A stretch of DNA of 64,000 nt, from assembly GCF_024172085.1 (NCBI RefSeq), contig NZ_JAMZDZ010000001.1, positions 2,604,001 through 2,668,000 of the forward strand. Direction: 5' to 3'. The stretch is from Hamadaea flava. Its GTDB lineage: Bacteria; Actinomycetota; Actinomycetes; Mycobacteriales; Micromonosporaceae. Both the position numbers and the translations under genes were made by a program. Of this stretch, positions 56,045-63,500 are shown piece after piece (position 1 is the first letter of the stretch; every line of letters starts with the position of its first letter). Below the pieces are notes generated by a model. That model was not told where the DNA came from. It did no database searches and worked only from the letters and a program-made list of their open reading frames with translations.

Positions 56045-58597
56045 ATGGACGGGTGGACGTCGCACATCCCCGAATCGCCGTCCCCCATCGATCGGCCCCG
56101 GGTGCGGGACCTGCTGTCGACGCGGCTGCGGCACACTCGCGTGCTGCTGGTGACGGCCGGGGCGGGCAGCGGCAAGACGACCGCCGTGGCGGAGTGGTGC
56201 AAGCGCCGGGCGTTCGGCGAACGCATCGCCTGGGTCAGCGTCACCCGGGACGCGTCGCCGGCCCATTTCTGGTGGCAGACCCGGCATGCGTTGCTGAGCG
56301 CGGTCGTCTCCCCCAGCACGGTCGGCGGCGACCTCGCCAACTCCGCCGGGCAACCGCCCGTGACCCGGGCCGGCAAGGCCGAACTCGATCGGCTACGGCG
56401 CACCATCACGATGATCGGCGCGCCGACGATCCTGGTCGTCGACGACCTGCACTACCTGCGGGACGTCGGCGTACTGGAACAGTTGCGCGACTTGATCGAG
56501 CATGCGCCGCCGGACCTTCAGGTCGTGCTGGTCAGCCGGTCCGATCCCGCGATGCGGCTGCACCGGTTGCGCATCCGCGGCGAGCTGGCCGAGGTACGCG
56601 CCCGCGACCTGGCCTTCGATGCGGGCGAGGTCACCCGGCTGTTCGCGGAGTACGACCTCACGCTGTCCGATCCGCAGGTACGCGCGCTGCTCGACCGCAC
56701 CGACGGCTGGGCGGTCGGGCTGCGGCTGGCGGCGATGTCGCTGGAACCCGACGCGGTCGACCAAGGGATCACGCGGTTCACCGGCGACGAACGCACCGTC
56801 ATGGAGTACTTGACGGGCGAGGTGCTCAGCCACGTCCCTGAACCGGTACGCCGCTTCCTGCTGCGTACCAGTGTGGCCGAACGTCTCACGGTGTCCCTGG
56901 CGGAGTCGCTCGGGGGCGGCACCGCCGATGCGCTCCTGGCCCGGCTGGCCCGCGAGGACGAGCTGATGATCCGGGCGACGCGGGACGGCCGGGAGTACGC
57001 GTACCACCCGCTGTTGCGGGAGATGCTCTACCACCAACTGTCGTTGGAGGACGGTGCGCTGCGGGACCGGCAGCACGGCCGGGCGGCCGCCTGGTACGCG
57101 GCCGGCGGTGACGTGGCCGAGGCGACCCGGCACGCGCTGCTGTCCCGGGATCCCGAGGTGAGCGTCCGGGTCCTGCTGACCATGACGATCCCGGAGATCC
57201 TGGCCGGACAGGGCGACACCGCCATGACCGCCCTCCGGGAGACCGCCGGGCGTGGTGGCGATCCGCTGGTCGACGCGCTGCACGCCGCCGCACGACACGC
57301 GTACGAGCGGGATGGCGCTTCGCTGAGCGCGGACGTCGACGAGACGGGCCGGCATCTGGCCGGGCTGCCCACGGACGTCGCCGAGGCCGGTCAGACGGCC
57401 TTGAACCTGCTCGGGATGACCTCGTCGGTGCTGCGGACCGGCGGCGCGGGCGACCTGGACGAGGTCCGGAACGTGGTCCGCCGCCTCCGCGAAGGCGCAC
57501 TGGCCCTCAGCCCGGCGGCGGCGCGCTACCAGCCGGTCGCCGAAACCCACCTCGGGGTGGAGCTGATGTGGACCGGGCAGACGGCGGAGTCGGAATGGCA
57601 CCTGCGGGCCGCCGCGGACAACGCGGAGCACCAGCGGCTCGAAGGTCTCCGGACTCAGTGCCTGAGCCACCTCGCGGTACTCGACGCCCGCAACGGCGCG
57701 CTGGCGTCGGCCCGGCATCGAGCGGAGTCGGCGCTGCGGGAGGTCGGCGACACCGCCACCGCTCACCTCGCGTTGGCCCAGGTCAGCCTGCAACAGGCGG
57801 ACTTCGACCAGGCCGCCCGTCATGTGGTGCTGGGACTGGCCGCCGACGAGTCCATGGTGGACCGTCGGGCTCATCTGGCGGTACGCCTGACCGCGGCGGA
57901 GTTGCTGCTGGCCCACGACGCCCCGGCGAAGGCGGCCGCGACGGTCGCCCAAGTGCGGGCCGAGGCCGAGGAGACCCAAGCGGGTACGCCGTTGCTGCGG
58001 CACTGGATCGACCTGGTGGACGCCGACGCCCGGCTGGCCGGAGCCGACTACGCGACGGTCGCGGAGCAGTTGCGCGACCGCGTCGGCGACGGCGATCTGC
58101 TGCCCGCGGAACTGATCCGGCTCGCGCAGGCGGAGCTGGGCCTGGGCCGCACCAAGCAGGCCGAGCAGCTCCTGCAGCCGATCCTGGCGGAGGAGCCGAC
58201 GTCGGTCGCCGCCGTCGAGGCCTGGCTTGTTCAGGCGGCCGTGCAGGACCGCCGGCACGACGAGGCGGCTGCCGAGGACGCCCGCCGGCACGCCATGGAC
58301 TTGGCCGCGCCCGAACGACTGCGTCTGCCATTCCTGCGTACGCCGGCCAGGTCCCGGCGGATCGAGATGGCCGTCGACGGCGGCGCCGCCGCCCCGGCGC
58401 TGCTGGAGGCGCTCACCGAACGCGAGCTGACCGTGCTGCGCTACCTGCCGACGATGCGCGGCAACACCGAGATCGGCGAGTGCATGTTCGTCTCGGTCAA
58501 CACGGTCAAGTCGCATTTGAAGGCGGTCTATCGAAAGCTGGCCGTCAGCAACCGCCGCGAGGCCGTCAACCGAGCCCGCGAGCTGCATCTTCTCTGA
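56045..58597 (+). CDS. Large LuxR-family (MalT-type/LAL) transcriptional regulator
   Basis: An 850-aa STAND-type regulator. Walker A TAGAGSGKTTAVAEW (about 37-51), Walker B PTILVVDDLHYL, sensor VVLVSRSDPAMRL, a winged-helix part, then helical TPR-like repeats (about 350-770), and a C-terminal LuxR HTH with LTERELTVLRYLPTMRGNTE and GECMFVSVNTVKSHLKAVYR. MalT relatives bind ATP and an inducer to activate transcription. The start at 56045 follows GGGGGTGAACTGCG. It is followed closely by a run of five small genes it may control. Confidence 0.92.
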   Translation: MDGWTSHIPESPSPIDRPRVRDLLSTRLRHTRVLLVTAGAGSGKTTAVAEWCKRRAFGERIAWVSVTRDASPAHFWWQTRHALLSAVVSPSTVGGDLANSAGQPPVTRAGKAELDRLRRTITMIGAPTILVVDDLHYLRDVGVLEQLRDLIEHAPPDLQVVLVSRSDPAMRLHRLRIRGELAEVRARDLAFDAGEVTRLFAEYDLTLSDPQVRALLDRTDGWAVGLRLAAMSLEPDAVDQGITRFTGDERTVMEYLTGEVLSHVPEPVRRFLLRTSVAERLTVSLAESLGGGTADALLARLAREDELMIRATRDGREYAYHPLLREMLYHQLSLEDGALRDRQHGRAAAWYAAGGDVAEATRHALLSRDPEVSVRVLLTMTIPEILAGQGDTAMTALRETAGRGGDPLVDALHAAARHAYERDGASLSADVDETGRHLAGLPTDVAEAGQTALNLLGMTSSVLRTGGAGDLDEVRNVVRRLREGALALSPAAARYQPVAETHLGVELMWTGQTAESEWHLRAAADNAEHQRLEGLRTQCLSHLAVLDARNGALASARHRAESALREVGDTATAHLALAQVSLQQADFDQAARHVVLGLAADESMVDRRAHLAVRLTAAELLLAHDAPAKAAATVAQVRAEAEETQAGTPLLRHWIDLVDADARLAGADYATVAEQLRDRVGDGDLLPAELIRLAQAELGLGRTKQAEQLLQPILAEEPTSVAAVEAWLVQAAVQDRRHDEAAAEDARRHAMDLAAPERLRLPFLRTPARSRRIEMAVDGGAAAPALLEALTERELTVLRYLPTMRGNTEIGECMFVSVNTVKSHLKAVYRKLAVSNRREAVNRARELHLL

Positions 58598-58682
58598 CCT
58601 TCGACCACCTGCCGGAAGTACCCCCGCCGGGTGAGGCGCGGTGGTCTCCGCACGCCCAGGCTGGTGTCGAGGGGGGTGCGCC

Positions 58683-58898
58683 ATGCCGAACCGTTGCTAC
58701 GAGATCCACGTGAGCGGCTCCGTCGACGATCGCCTTCTGGTCGAGCTTCCCGGGCTGACGATCGGGCCGCCGGAGGTCCGGACCGTGCTCTACGGTCCCG
58801 ACCTCGACCAGGCCGCGCTGTACGGCCTGCTCGACCAGTTGCAGGCGCTCGGGCTGGACCTGGTCGAGGTACGCACCACCGACGACGCGAGCCTATGA
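58683..58898 (+). CDS. Small paralogous protein A (71 aa)
   Basis: A 71-aa protein: YEIHVSGSVDDRLLVELPGL, then PPEVRTVLYGPDLDQAALYG and LLDQLQALGLDLVEVR. It aligns with the next gene product (VSG-V, TVL, AAL, LL--L spacing), so the two arose by duplication. A small alpha/beta domain is likely. It is 85 nt after the LuxR gene and its stop overlaps the next ATG by 4 nt. Confidence 0.75.
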   Translation: MPNRCYEIHVSGSVDDRLLVELPGLTIGPPEVRTVLYGPDLDQAALYGLLDQLQALGLDLVEVRTTDDASL

Positions 58899-59158
58899 AC
58901 GCCGTCGAGGTCACCGTGTCGGGCCGGGTGGGGCCGCTGCTCCGCGAGGCGATCTCCGGCACCCCGGTCGCCGATCTCCGGCTGGTCACGGTCCTGCGGG
59001 TGACCGCCGCCGACACCGCCGCGCTGTGGCGACTGCTGGGCCGGCTGGATCAGGCCGACCACGCCGCGCGAACCGTCCGCTTCCATCGGCACTCCCGAAC
59101 CAGACGAATCCCACCCGATGCGGGTGATGATTCGTCCTCCGCCGATAGCCGAGGGTGA
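58895..59158 (+). CDS. Small paralogous protein B (87 aa)
   Basis: An 87-aa paralogue of the preceding protein: VEVTVSGRVGPLLREAISGT, LRLVTVLRVTAADTAALWRL and LGRLDQADHAARTVRF, plus a polar tail (RTRRIPPDAGDDSSSADSRG). ATGA overlap with protein A means coupled translation and suggests equal amounts or a heterodimer. No known family was recognised. Confidence 0.72.
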   Translation: MNAVEVTVSGRVGPLLREAISGTPVADLRLVTVLRVTAADTAALWRLLGRLDQADHAARTVRFHRHSRTRRIPPDAGDDSSSADSRG

Positions 59159-59195
59159 ATCACAGCCGCGCATCGCCTCATCGAAGGAGACAGAC

Positions 59196-59624
59196 ATGGA
59201 TGTCGAGACCATGGGACCGGTCGACTACCTCGTGATCGAGTTCCCCGGAAACCGGATGACCGGCGAAGGCGTACCGCTGCTGCTGGACCTCGTCGAACGC
59301 GGTGTCATCCGCATCCTCGACCTGGCCTTCATCCGCAAGGACGCGGACGGCACGATCAGCGCGCTGAAGATCGAAGACCTCGACGCCGAAGGCGCGGCGG
59401 AGTTCGCGGTGTTCGAAGGCGCGTCCTCGGGCCTGCTCGGCGACGACGAACTGCGCGAGGCCGCCGACGTCATCGAGCCCGGCAACTCCGCCGGAATCAT
59501 GGTCTACGAGAACACCTGGGCCGCGCCGCTGGCCATGGCCTGGCGTCGCGGTGGCGCACAGATGGTCGCGTCCGGCCGAATCCAGATCCAAGCCCTGCTC
59601 GCCGCGGCCGAATCCAGCGCCTGA
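59196..59624 (+). CDS. DUF6325-like protein
   Basis: A 142-aa soluble protein: VDYLVIEFPGNRMTGEGVPL, LLDLVERGVIRILDLAFIRK, the SSGLLGDDELREAADVIEPG segment and a GIMVYENTWAAPLAMAWRRG C-terminus. Matches the actinobacterial DUF6325 group, also near DUF1269-like membrane-stress proteins. GAAGGAGA precedes the ATG at 59196. Lies in the run of small genes behind the LuxR regulator. Confidence 0.78.
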   Translation: MDVETMGPVDYLVIEFPGNRMTGEGVPLLLDLVERGVIRILDLAFIRKDADGTISALKIEDLDAEGAAEFAVFEGASSGLLGDDELREAADVIEPGNSAGIMVYENTWAAPLAMAWRRGGAQMVASGRIQIQALLAAAESSA

Positions 59625-59633
59625 CCGATCCGA

Positions 59634-59659
59634 GCCGATCCGAAACGCCGATCCGAAAC
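59634..59659. repeat. 13-bp perfect tandem duplication
   Basis: GCCGATCCGAAAC twice in direct succession (59634-59646, 59647-59659), between the DUF6325-like and SHOCT genes, just before the GAGAGGAAC ribosome site of the latter. Confidence 0.75.
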
Positions 59660-59674
59660 GCCGAGAGGAACATC

Positions 59675-59956
59675 ATGGGACTGCTTCGAGGAGTCGCGCG
59701 CACCGCAGTGGTCGCCGGCACGGCAACCGCCGTGTCCAACCGCGTGTCCCGCCGCCAGGCCGGCCGCTGGGCCGCGCAGGACCAACAGCAGCAATACCAG
59801 TACGCCCAGCAGGAAGCCGCGACGCAGCAGCAGGCGCCGCCGCCGGCCTCGGCCGACAAGCTGGATCAGCTCAAGACGCTGGGCGATCTGAAAGCCCAGG
59901 GCGTGCTCACCGACGCCGAGTTCGAGCAGCAGAAGCAGCGGATCCTGGCGAGCTGA
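59675..59956 (+). CDS. SHOCT-domain protein, Gln-rich
   Basis: A 93-aa protein: a short hydrophobic N-terminus (ARTAVVAGTATAVSNRV), a Gln-rich middle (DQQQQYQYAQQEAATQQQAP) and a C-terminal SHOCT helix pair DQLKTLGDLKAQGVLTDAEF with EQQKQRIL. SHOCT domains occur at protein ends and often aid oligomerisation. GAGAGGAAC precedes the ATG. Confidence 0.85.
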   Translation: MGLLRGVARTAVVAGTATAVSNRVSRRQAGRWAAQDQQQQYQYAQQEAATQQQAPPPASADKLDQLKTLGDLKAQGVLTDAEFEQQKQRILAS

Positions 59957-60034
59957 CGTGCCGTCACCGAGCGGCGGCCGGCGATGGAACACGACCAGCC
60001 ATGAGTTGCGGGTCGTCGAGTAGGAAAGAGGTCG

Positions 60035-60409
60035 ATGACGATGGACTTCGGCGACGTGCTGTGGTCGATGATCGTATTCTTCTTCTGGTTCATGTTCATC
60101 TGGATGTTCATCGCGGTCTTCGCCGACGTGTTCCGGCGCAAGGACCTGTCCGGCTGGGGCAAGGCGGGCTGGATCGCGTTCGTGGTGATCCTGCCGTTCC
60201 TGGGCGCGCTGGTCTACCTGATCGCGCGGCCGAAGCCGACCGAGGCCGAGATGCGTTCGATGGGCATGATGCCGTATCGCGCTCCGGAGGCGGCGGTCCA
60301 CTCCACCGCGGACGAGATCGAGCGGCTCAGCAAACTGCACGACGACGGCAAGATCGACGACGCCGAGTACGCCACGCTCAAGCAGCGGGCGATGGGCCTG
60401 ACCGCTTGA
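60035..60409 (+). CDS. PLDc_N plus SHOCT membrane protein
   Basis: A 124-aa membrane protein: two helices (VLWSMIVFFFWFMFIWMFIA and WIAFVVILPFLGALVYLIAR) in the PLDc_N style, then a cytoplasmic SHOCT motif ERLSKLHDDGKIDDAEYATL. No phospholipase catalytic domain is attached. Shares the SHOCT end with the previous gene, so the two products may interact. AGGAAAGAGG precedes the ATG. Confidence 0.87.
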   Translation: MTMDFGDVLWSMIVFFFWFMFIWMFIAVFADVFRRKDLSGWGKAGWIAFVVILPFLGALVYLIARPKPTEAEMRSMGMMPYRAPEAAVHSTADEIERLSKLHDDGKIDDAEYATLKQRAMGLTA

Positions 60410-60418
60410 CCGGACTGG

Positions 60419-61282
60419 TCATCGGTGGCGGCGATGCGCGGTCTCCGGGCCGACGACGCGGAGCAGACCGAGCGCGTCGACGCTCGGCGAGCCCGGCGGC
60501 GGCGTGAACAACCGCAGCCGCTGATCGGCGGACTGAGTCTGCAGTAGTTCGTAGTCGAATTCGATGAGCCCGACAGCCGGATGCCGTACGCGCAGCCGGC
60601 TGTCGCGGCGTACGGCGACCTCGTGCTCCTGCCAGAGCGCGCCGAACTCCTCGCTCGCCGCTTCGAGCCGCTGGATCAGCAGCGTCGAGGGGCGGTCGTA
60701 GCCGTGCCGGGTCGCCGCCGCTCGCAGGTCGGCGACGTGCATCCGGCTGAGGTCGTCGTGCTCCTCGACGGCGTACGCCTCCCGGACGAACGGGTCGGTG
60801 AACCAGCGCCAGACGACGTTGCGATCCGGTTCGGCGATCGAGCAGACGCAGCCGAACAGCGCCTCGGCCAGGGCGTTCTGCGCGAGTAGATCGCCGAGGT
60901 CGGTCAGCAGCTGAGCCGGGGTGTCCCCCAGCCGGTCGAGCAGATAGAGCAGACCGGGTCGCACGTGGGTGCCGGCTCGGGCGCCTTCCGGCGGGCGGTG
61001 ACCGGCGAGCAGGTAGAGGTGGTCGCGCTCGTCCTCGGTCAGCCGCAACGCCCGGGCGAGCGCGGCCAGCAACTGCGTCGACGGCTGTGAACTGCGCGCC
61101 TGCTCCAGCCGCATGACGTAGTCGGCCGACACCCCCGACAGCTGGGCCAGCTCTTCGCGGCGCAGACCGGGCGTCCGGCGTCGCGGTCCGGCCGCCAGCC
61201 CGACCTCCTGCGGCGGGAGGCGCTCCCGCGACCGGCGCAGGAAGTCCGCCAGCTTGACCTGGTCCATCCTCATGTCGTCCAT
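60419..61282 (-). CDS. XRE-family regulator with MmyB-like ligand domain
   Basis: A 287-aa regulator: HTH (about 12-85, ADFLRRSRERLPPQEVGL, RRTPGLRREELAQLSGVSAD, YVMRLEQAR) and a PAS-like MmyB C-terminal domain (AEALFGCVCSIAEPDRNVVW, RFTDPF-like WRWFTDPFVREAY, VGLIEFDYELLQT). Relatives repress a divergent dehydrogenase or hydrolase. It diverges from the hydrolase at 61415 across a perfect palindrome. Start at 61282 (or ATG 61270). Confidence 0.9.
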   Translation of the reverse strand: MDDMRMDQVKLADFLRRSRERLPPQEVGLAAGPRRRTPGLRREELAQLSGVSADYVMRLEQARSSQPSTQLLAALARALRLTEDERDHLYLLAGHRPPEGARAGTHVRPGLLYLLDRLGDTPAQLLTDLGDLLAQNALAEALFGCVCSIAEPDRNVVWRWFTDPFVREAYAVEEHDDLSRMHVADLRAAATRHGYDRPSTLLIQRLEAASEEFGALWQEHEVAVRRDSRLRVRHPAVGLIEFDYELLQTQSADQRLRLFTPPPGSPSVDALGLLRVVGPETAHRRHR

Positions 61283-61317
61283 CCTCGGCCCTTCGCGCCC
61301 GGATCGCCGCTGAGCAG

Positions 61318-61338
61318 CCTAGGAGCGCTGCTCCTAGG
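61318..61338. promoter_or_regulatory. Perfect 9-bp palindrome, candidate MmyB-type operator
   Basis: CCTAGGAGC (61318-61326) and GCTCCTAGG (61330-61338) around GCT, between the divergent XRE regulator and hydrolase genes. Confidence 0.7.
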
Positions 61339-61414
61339 CAAACCGCTCCCCTCCTCATCACTACCCGGTCCTGGCACTGTCGCTGGCGTACCGCGATCAG
61401 AAAGGGACAGCGAA

Positions 61415-62185
61415 ATGATCGAGATCACAGTCGGCTCCGCCCGCGTGCCGTACCGGACGACGGGCCAGGGTCGCCCGCTCGTGCTGGTGCACGGAACCAA
61501 CCGAGGCGGCGCCTCCTGGGACGGCGTGGCCGACGCGTTCGCCGACCGCTGCACCGTCGTGCTGCCGAACCTGTCCGGCAGCGACCTGGCCCGCGACGAT
61601 GGCCGCGACCTCACCGGTGAGCAGCTCGCCGACCAGGTCGCCGCCGTCATCGCCGACGTCGGGGCCGGACCCGCCGACGTGGTCGGGCACTCCATGGGTG
61701 CGGTGGTCGTCGCGACGCTCGCCGCCACGCGGCCCGACCTGGTACGCACGGCCGTCCTGGCCGCCGGCTTCGCCGGGCAGGGCGACGAGTACTTCCGCAA
61801 CGTGCTGACCGTCTGGCGCGACCTGGCCGGCGTCCCGGACACGTTCGCCCGGTACGCGATGCTGCAGGCGTTCAGCCGCGAGTACCTGAACTCCCTCGAC
61901 CGGGCCGCCGTCGACGAACTCGCGGGCGGCTATCAGCCGAACGCGAACCGGCTCCGGCAGCTCGACCTGGATCTGCGGTTGGACGTGCGGCAGCTGTTGC
62001 CGCGGATCCAGGCGCCGACTCTGGTGATCGGTGGCAGCCGCGACACGCTGGTGCCCGTGGAACACTCCCGTGAGCTGGCCGCCGGCATCCCCGGAGCCGC
62101 GTACGCGGAGCTGGACTGCGGGCACCTCATGGCGACCGAGCGGCCGGCCGAGTTCGTGAAACTGGTCCGCGACTTCATCCGCTGA
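61415..62185 (+). CDS. Alpha/beta hydrolase
   Basis: A 256-aa alpha/beta hydrolase: LVLVHGTNRGGASWDGVADA, VVGHSMGAVVVATLAATRPD (nucleophile Ser), IGGSRDTLVPVEHS (acid) and DCGHLMATERP (His). All catalytic residues are present. AAAGGGA lies before the ATG. Divergent from the XRE regulator and probably its target; ends at a strong hairpin. Confidence 0.9.
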   Translation: MIEITVGSARVPYRTTGQGRPLVLVHGTNRGGASWDGVADAFADRCTVVLPNLSGSDLARDDGRDLTGEQLADQVAAVIADVGAGPADVVGHSMGAVVVATLAATRPDLVRTAVLAAGFAGQGDEYFRNVLTVWRDLAGVPDTFARYAMLQAFSREYLNSLDRAAVDELAGGYQPNANRLRQLDLDLRLDVRQLLPRIQAPTLVIGGSRDTLVPVEHSRELAAGIPGAAYAELDCGHLMATERPAEFVKLVRDFIR

Positions 62186-62191
62186 GGTGAT

Positions 62192-62224
62192 CCGGGGGTG
62201 TCTCCAGTGTGGAGACACCCCCGG
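62192..62224. terminator. Perfect 15-bp bidirectional terminator
   Basis: CCGGGGGTGTCTCCA (62192-62206) pairs perfectly with 62210-62224 over a GTG loop, between the convergent hydrolase and phospholipase-D-like genes. Confidence 0.88.
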
Positions 62225-62231
62225 CCGGCGA

Positions 62232-63500
62232 TCAGCAGCTGCCGCCCGGCTCCCGGGAGGTACGCCAGTCGTCGGAGGTGGTCGACGTGGCTTCCGGAGT
62301 GTGGACGATGTCGGAGAAGTTGTCGAAGTACGCCTGGAAGGTCTTGGCTCCCGAGATGCGCAGCAGCGACTCGTCGTTGTCGTAGACCGCCGGACTGCTC
62401 CAGTTCGTCGAACCGGTGTAGACGATCTCCTCGGTCGCCCCGGACTTGAGCTTGCCCGAGATCGCGAACCACTTCGAGTGCACGCTGCGGGGCAGGTCGG
62501 TGCCCGTCGGCTTCCACCAGCGCTGCACACCCGAACAACGCAGCGCGTCGACGACGCCGGCGTTCAGCCCGTCCGTGCGTACGTGGTAGATCAGCTGCAC
62601 GACGCAGCCTTCGGCATCCAGCGACGCCAGCAGTCGCGCGATGTCGGAGCGGGTGAAGCCGTTCATCGCCACCCGGATGAGGGTCCGCCCGTTGTGACCG
62701 AGGCTGTCGGGCAGGTCCCGGGCCGAGCAGTCGGCACGCGACAACATGTCCAGCACGAAGTTGCCGTCGCCGTCGGCGATCGGGCTGAAGTAGTTGCGGA
62801 ACGCGCCGTAGCCGCTGGCCGCCTCGGTGCCGTCGGCGTTGTAGGAGACCGGCTTGCCGTCGGCGGAGTTGTAGTAGTCGTTGTTCTTGTGCTTGAGGGC
62901 GAGGTCGGAGAAGTACGCGTTGAACTTGCCGTACAGGCCGGCGTTGTCGACGACGACCATCGCGTTCTCCCAGTAGGGGCTGCTGCCCCACCAGTTCTGC
63001 GAGCTGATGAGCACCACGTTGCGTACGCCGCCGACGGAGGTGATCGTCATGAACTTGTTGTGCATGATCCCGGTGCCCACGCACGCCGACCCGGGCGCGT
63101 TGCCGCAGGCGACATGCCAGGACCCGGCCGCGTTGGCCTCGGTACGCGCGGGCAGGAAGTCGTAGGTCCAGTCATCGGATCCGCCTTCGGGACCGGTGTT
63201 GGAGCCGTGCACGATCCGGACGTCCACGCCCCGGGCGATCGCCCGCTGCAGGGCCGCCCCGATGGCCGCGCTGCGGGCCTCGAAGATGGCCACCCGCACG
63301 ATCGACCCCGCGTCCGCCCCGTCGACGAGCCGGACCACCTCGTCGTAGACGGCGGTCGAGGTCGAGTTGTACGGGTTGTTGAACACGGGATGTGTGACGG
63401 GTGCGTACGCGGCCGCCGCCGGTTGGGCCGCCGCCATCGGCGCGAGCACGAAGGCCAGGCCGGACATCGCCAGCCAGGCCGAGAATCGCCGTAGTCTCAT
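62232..63500 (-). CDS. Secreted phospholipase-D-like protein with altered HKD motifs
   Basis: A 422-aa exported protein; MRLRRFSAWLAMSGLAFVLA and PMAAAQPAAAA form a signal peptide. Two PLD-type half-domains have IMHNKFMTI with SSQNWWGSS (about 145-165) and SVHSKWFAISG with GSTNWSSPA (about 338-365). Each HxK is present, but the Asp of HxKxxxxD is Thr in the first and Ser in the second. Four or more Cys suggest disulfides. GGGGAGG precedes the ATG, which overlaps the stop of the upstream TPR gene by 4 nt. Confidence 0.85.
   Translation of the reverse strand: MRLRRFSAWLAMSGLAFVLAPMAAAQPAAAAYAPVTHPVFNNPYNSTSTAVYDEVVRLVDGADAGSIVRVAIFEARSAAIGAALQRAIARGVDVRIVHGSNTGPEGGSDDWTYDFLPARTEANAAGSWHVACGNAPGSACVGTGIMHNKFMTITSVGGVRNVVLISSQNWWGSSPYWENAMVVVDNAGLYGKFNAYFSDLALKHKNNDYYNSADGKPVSYNADGTEAASGYGAFRNYFSPIADGDGNFVLDMLSRADCSARDLPDSLGHNGRTLIRVAMNGFTRSDIARLLASLDAEGCVVQLIYHVRTDGLNAGVVDALRCSGVQRWWKPTGTDLPRSVHSKWFAISGKLKSGATEEIVYTGSTNWSSPAVYDNDESLLRISGAKTFQAYFDNFSDIVHTPEATSTTSDDWRTSREPGGSC

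Noticed and set aside
56393-58684. A leftward 763-aa open frame
   Set aside because: It mirrors the LuxR regulator on the other strand, with Arg/Gln/Pro-rich text and no domain.
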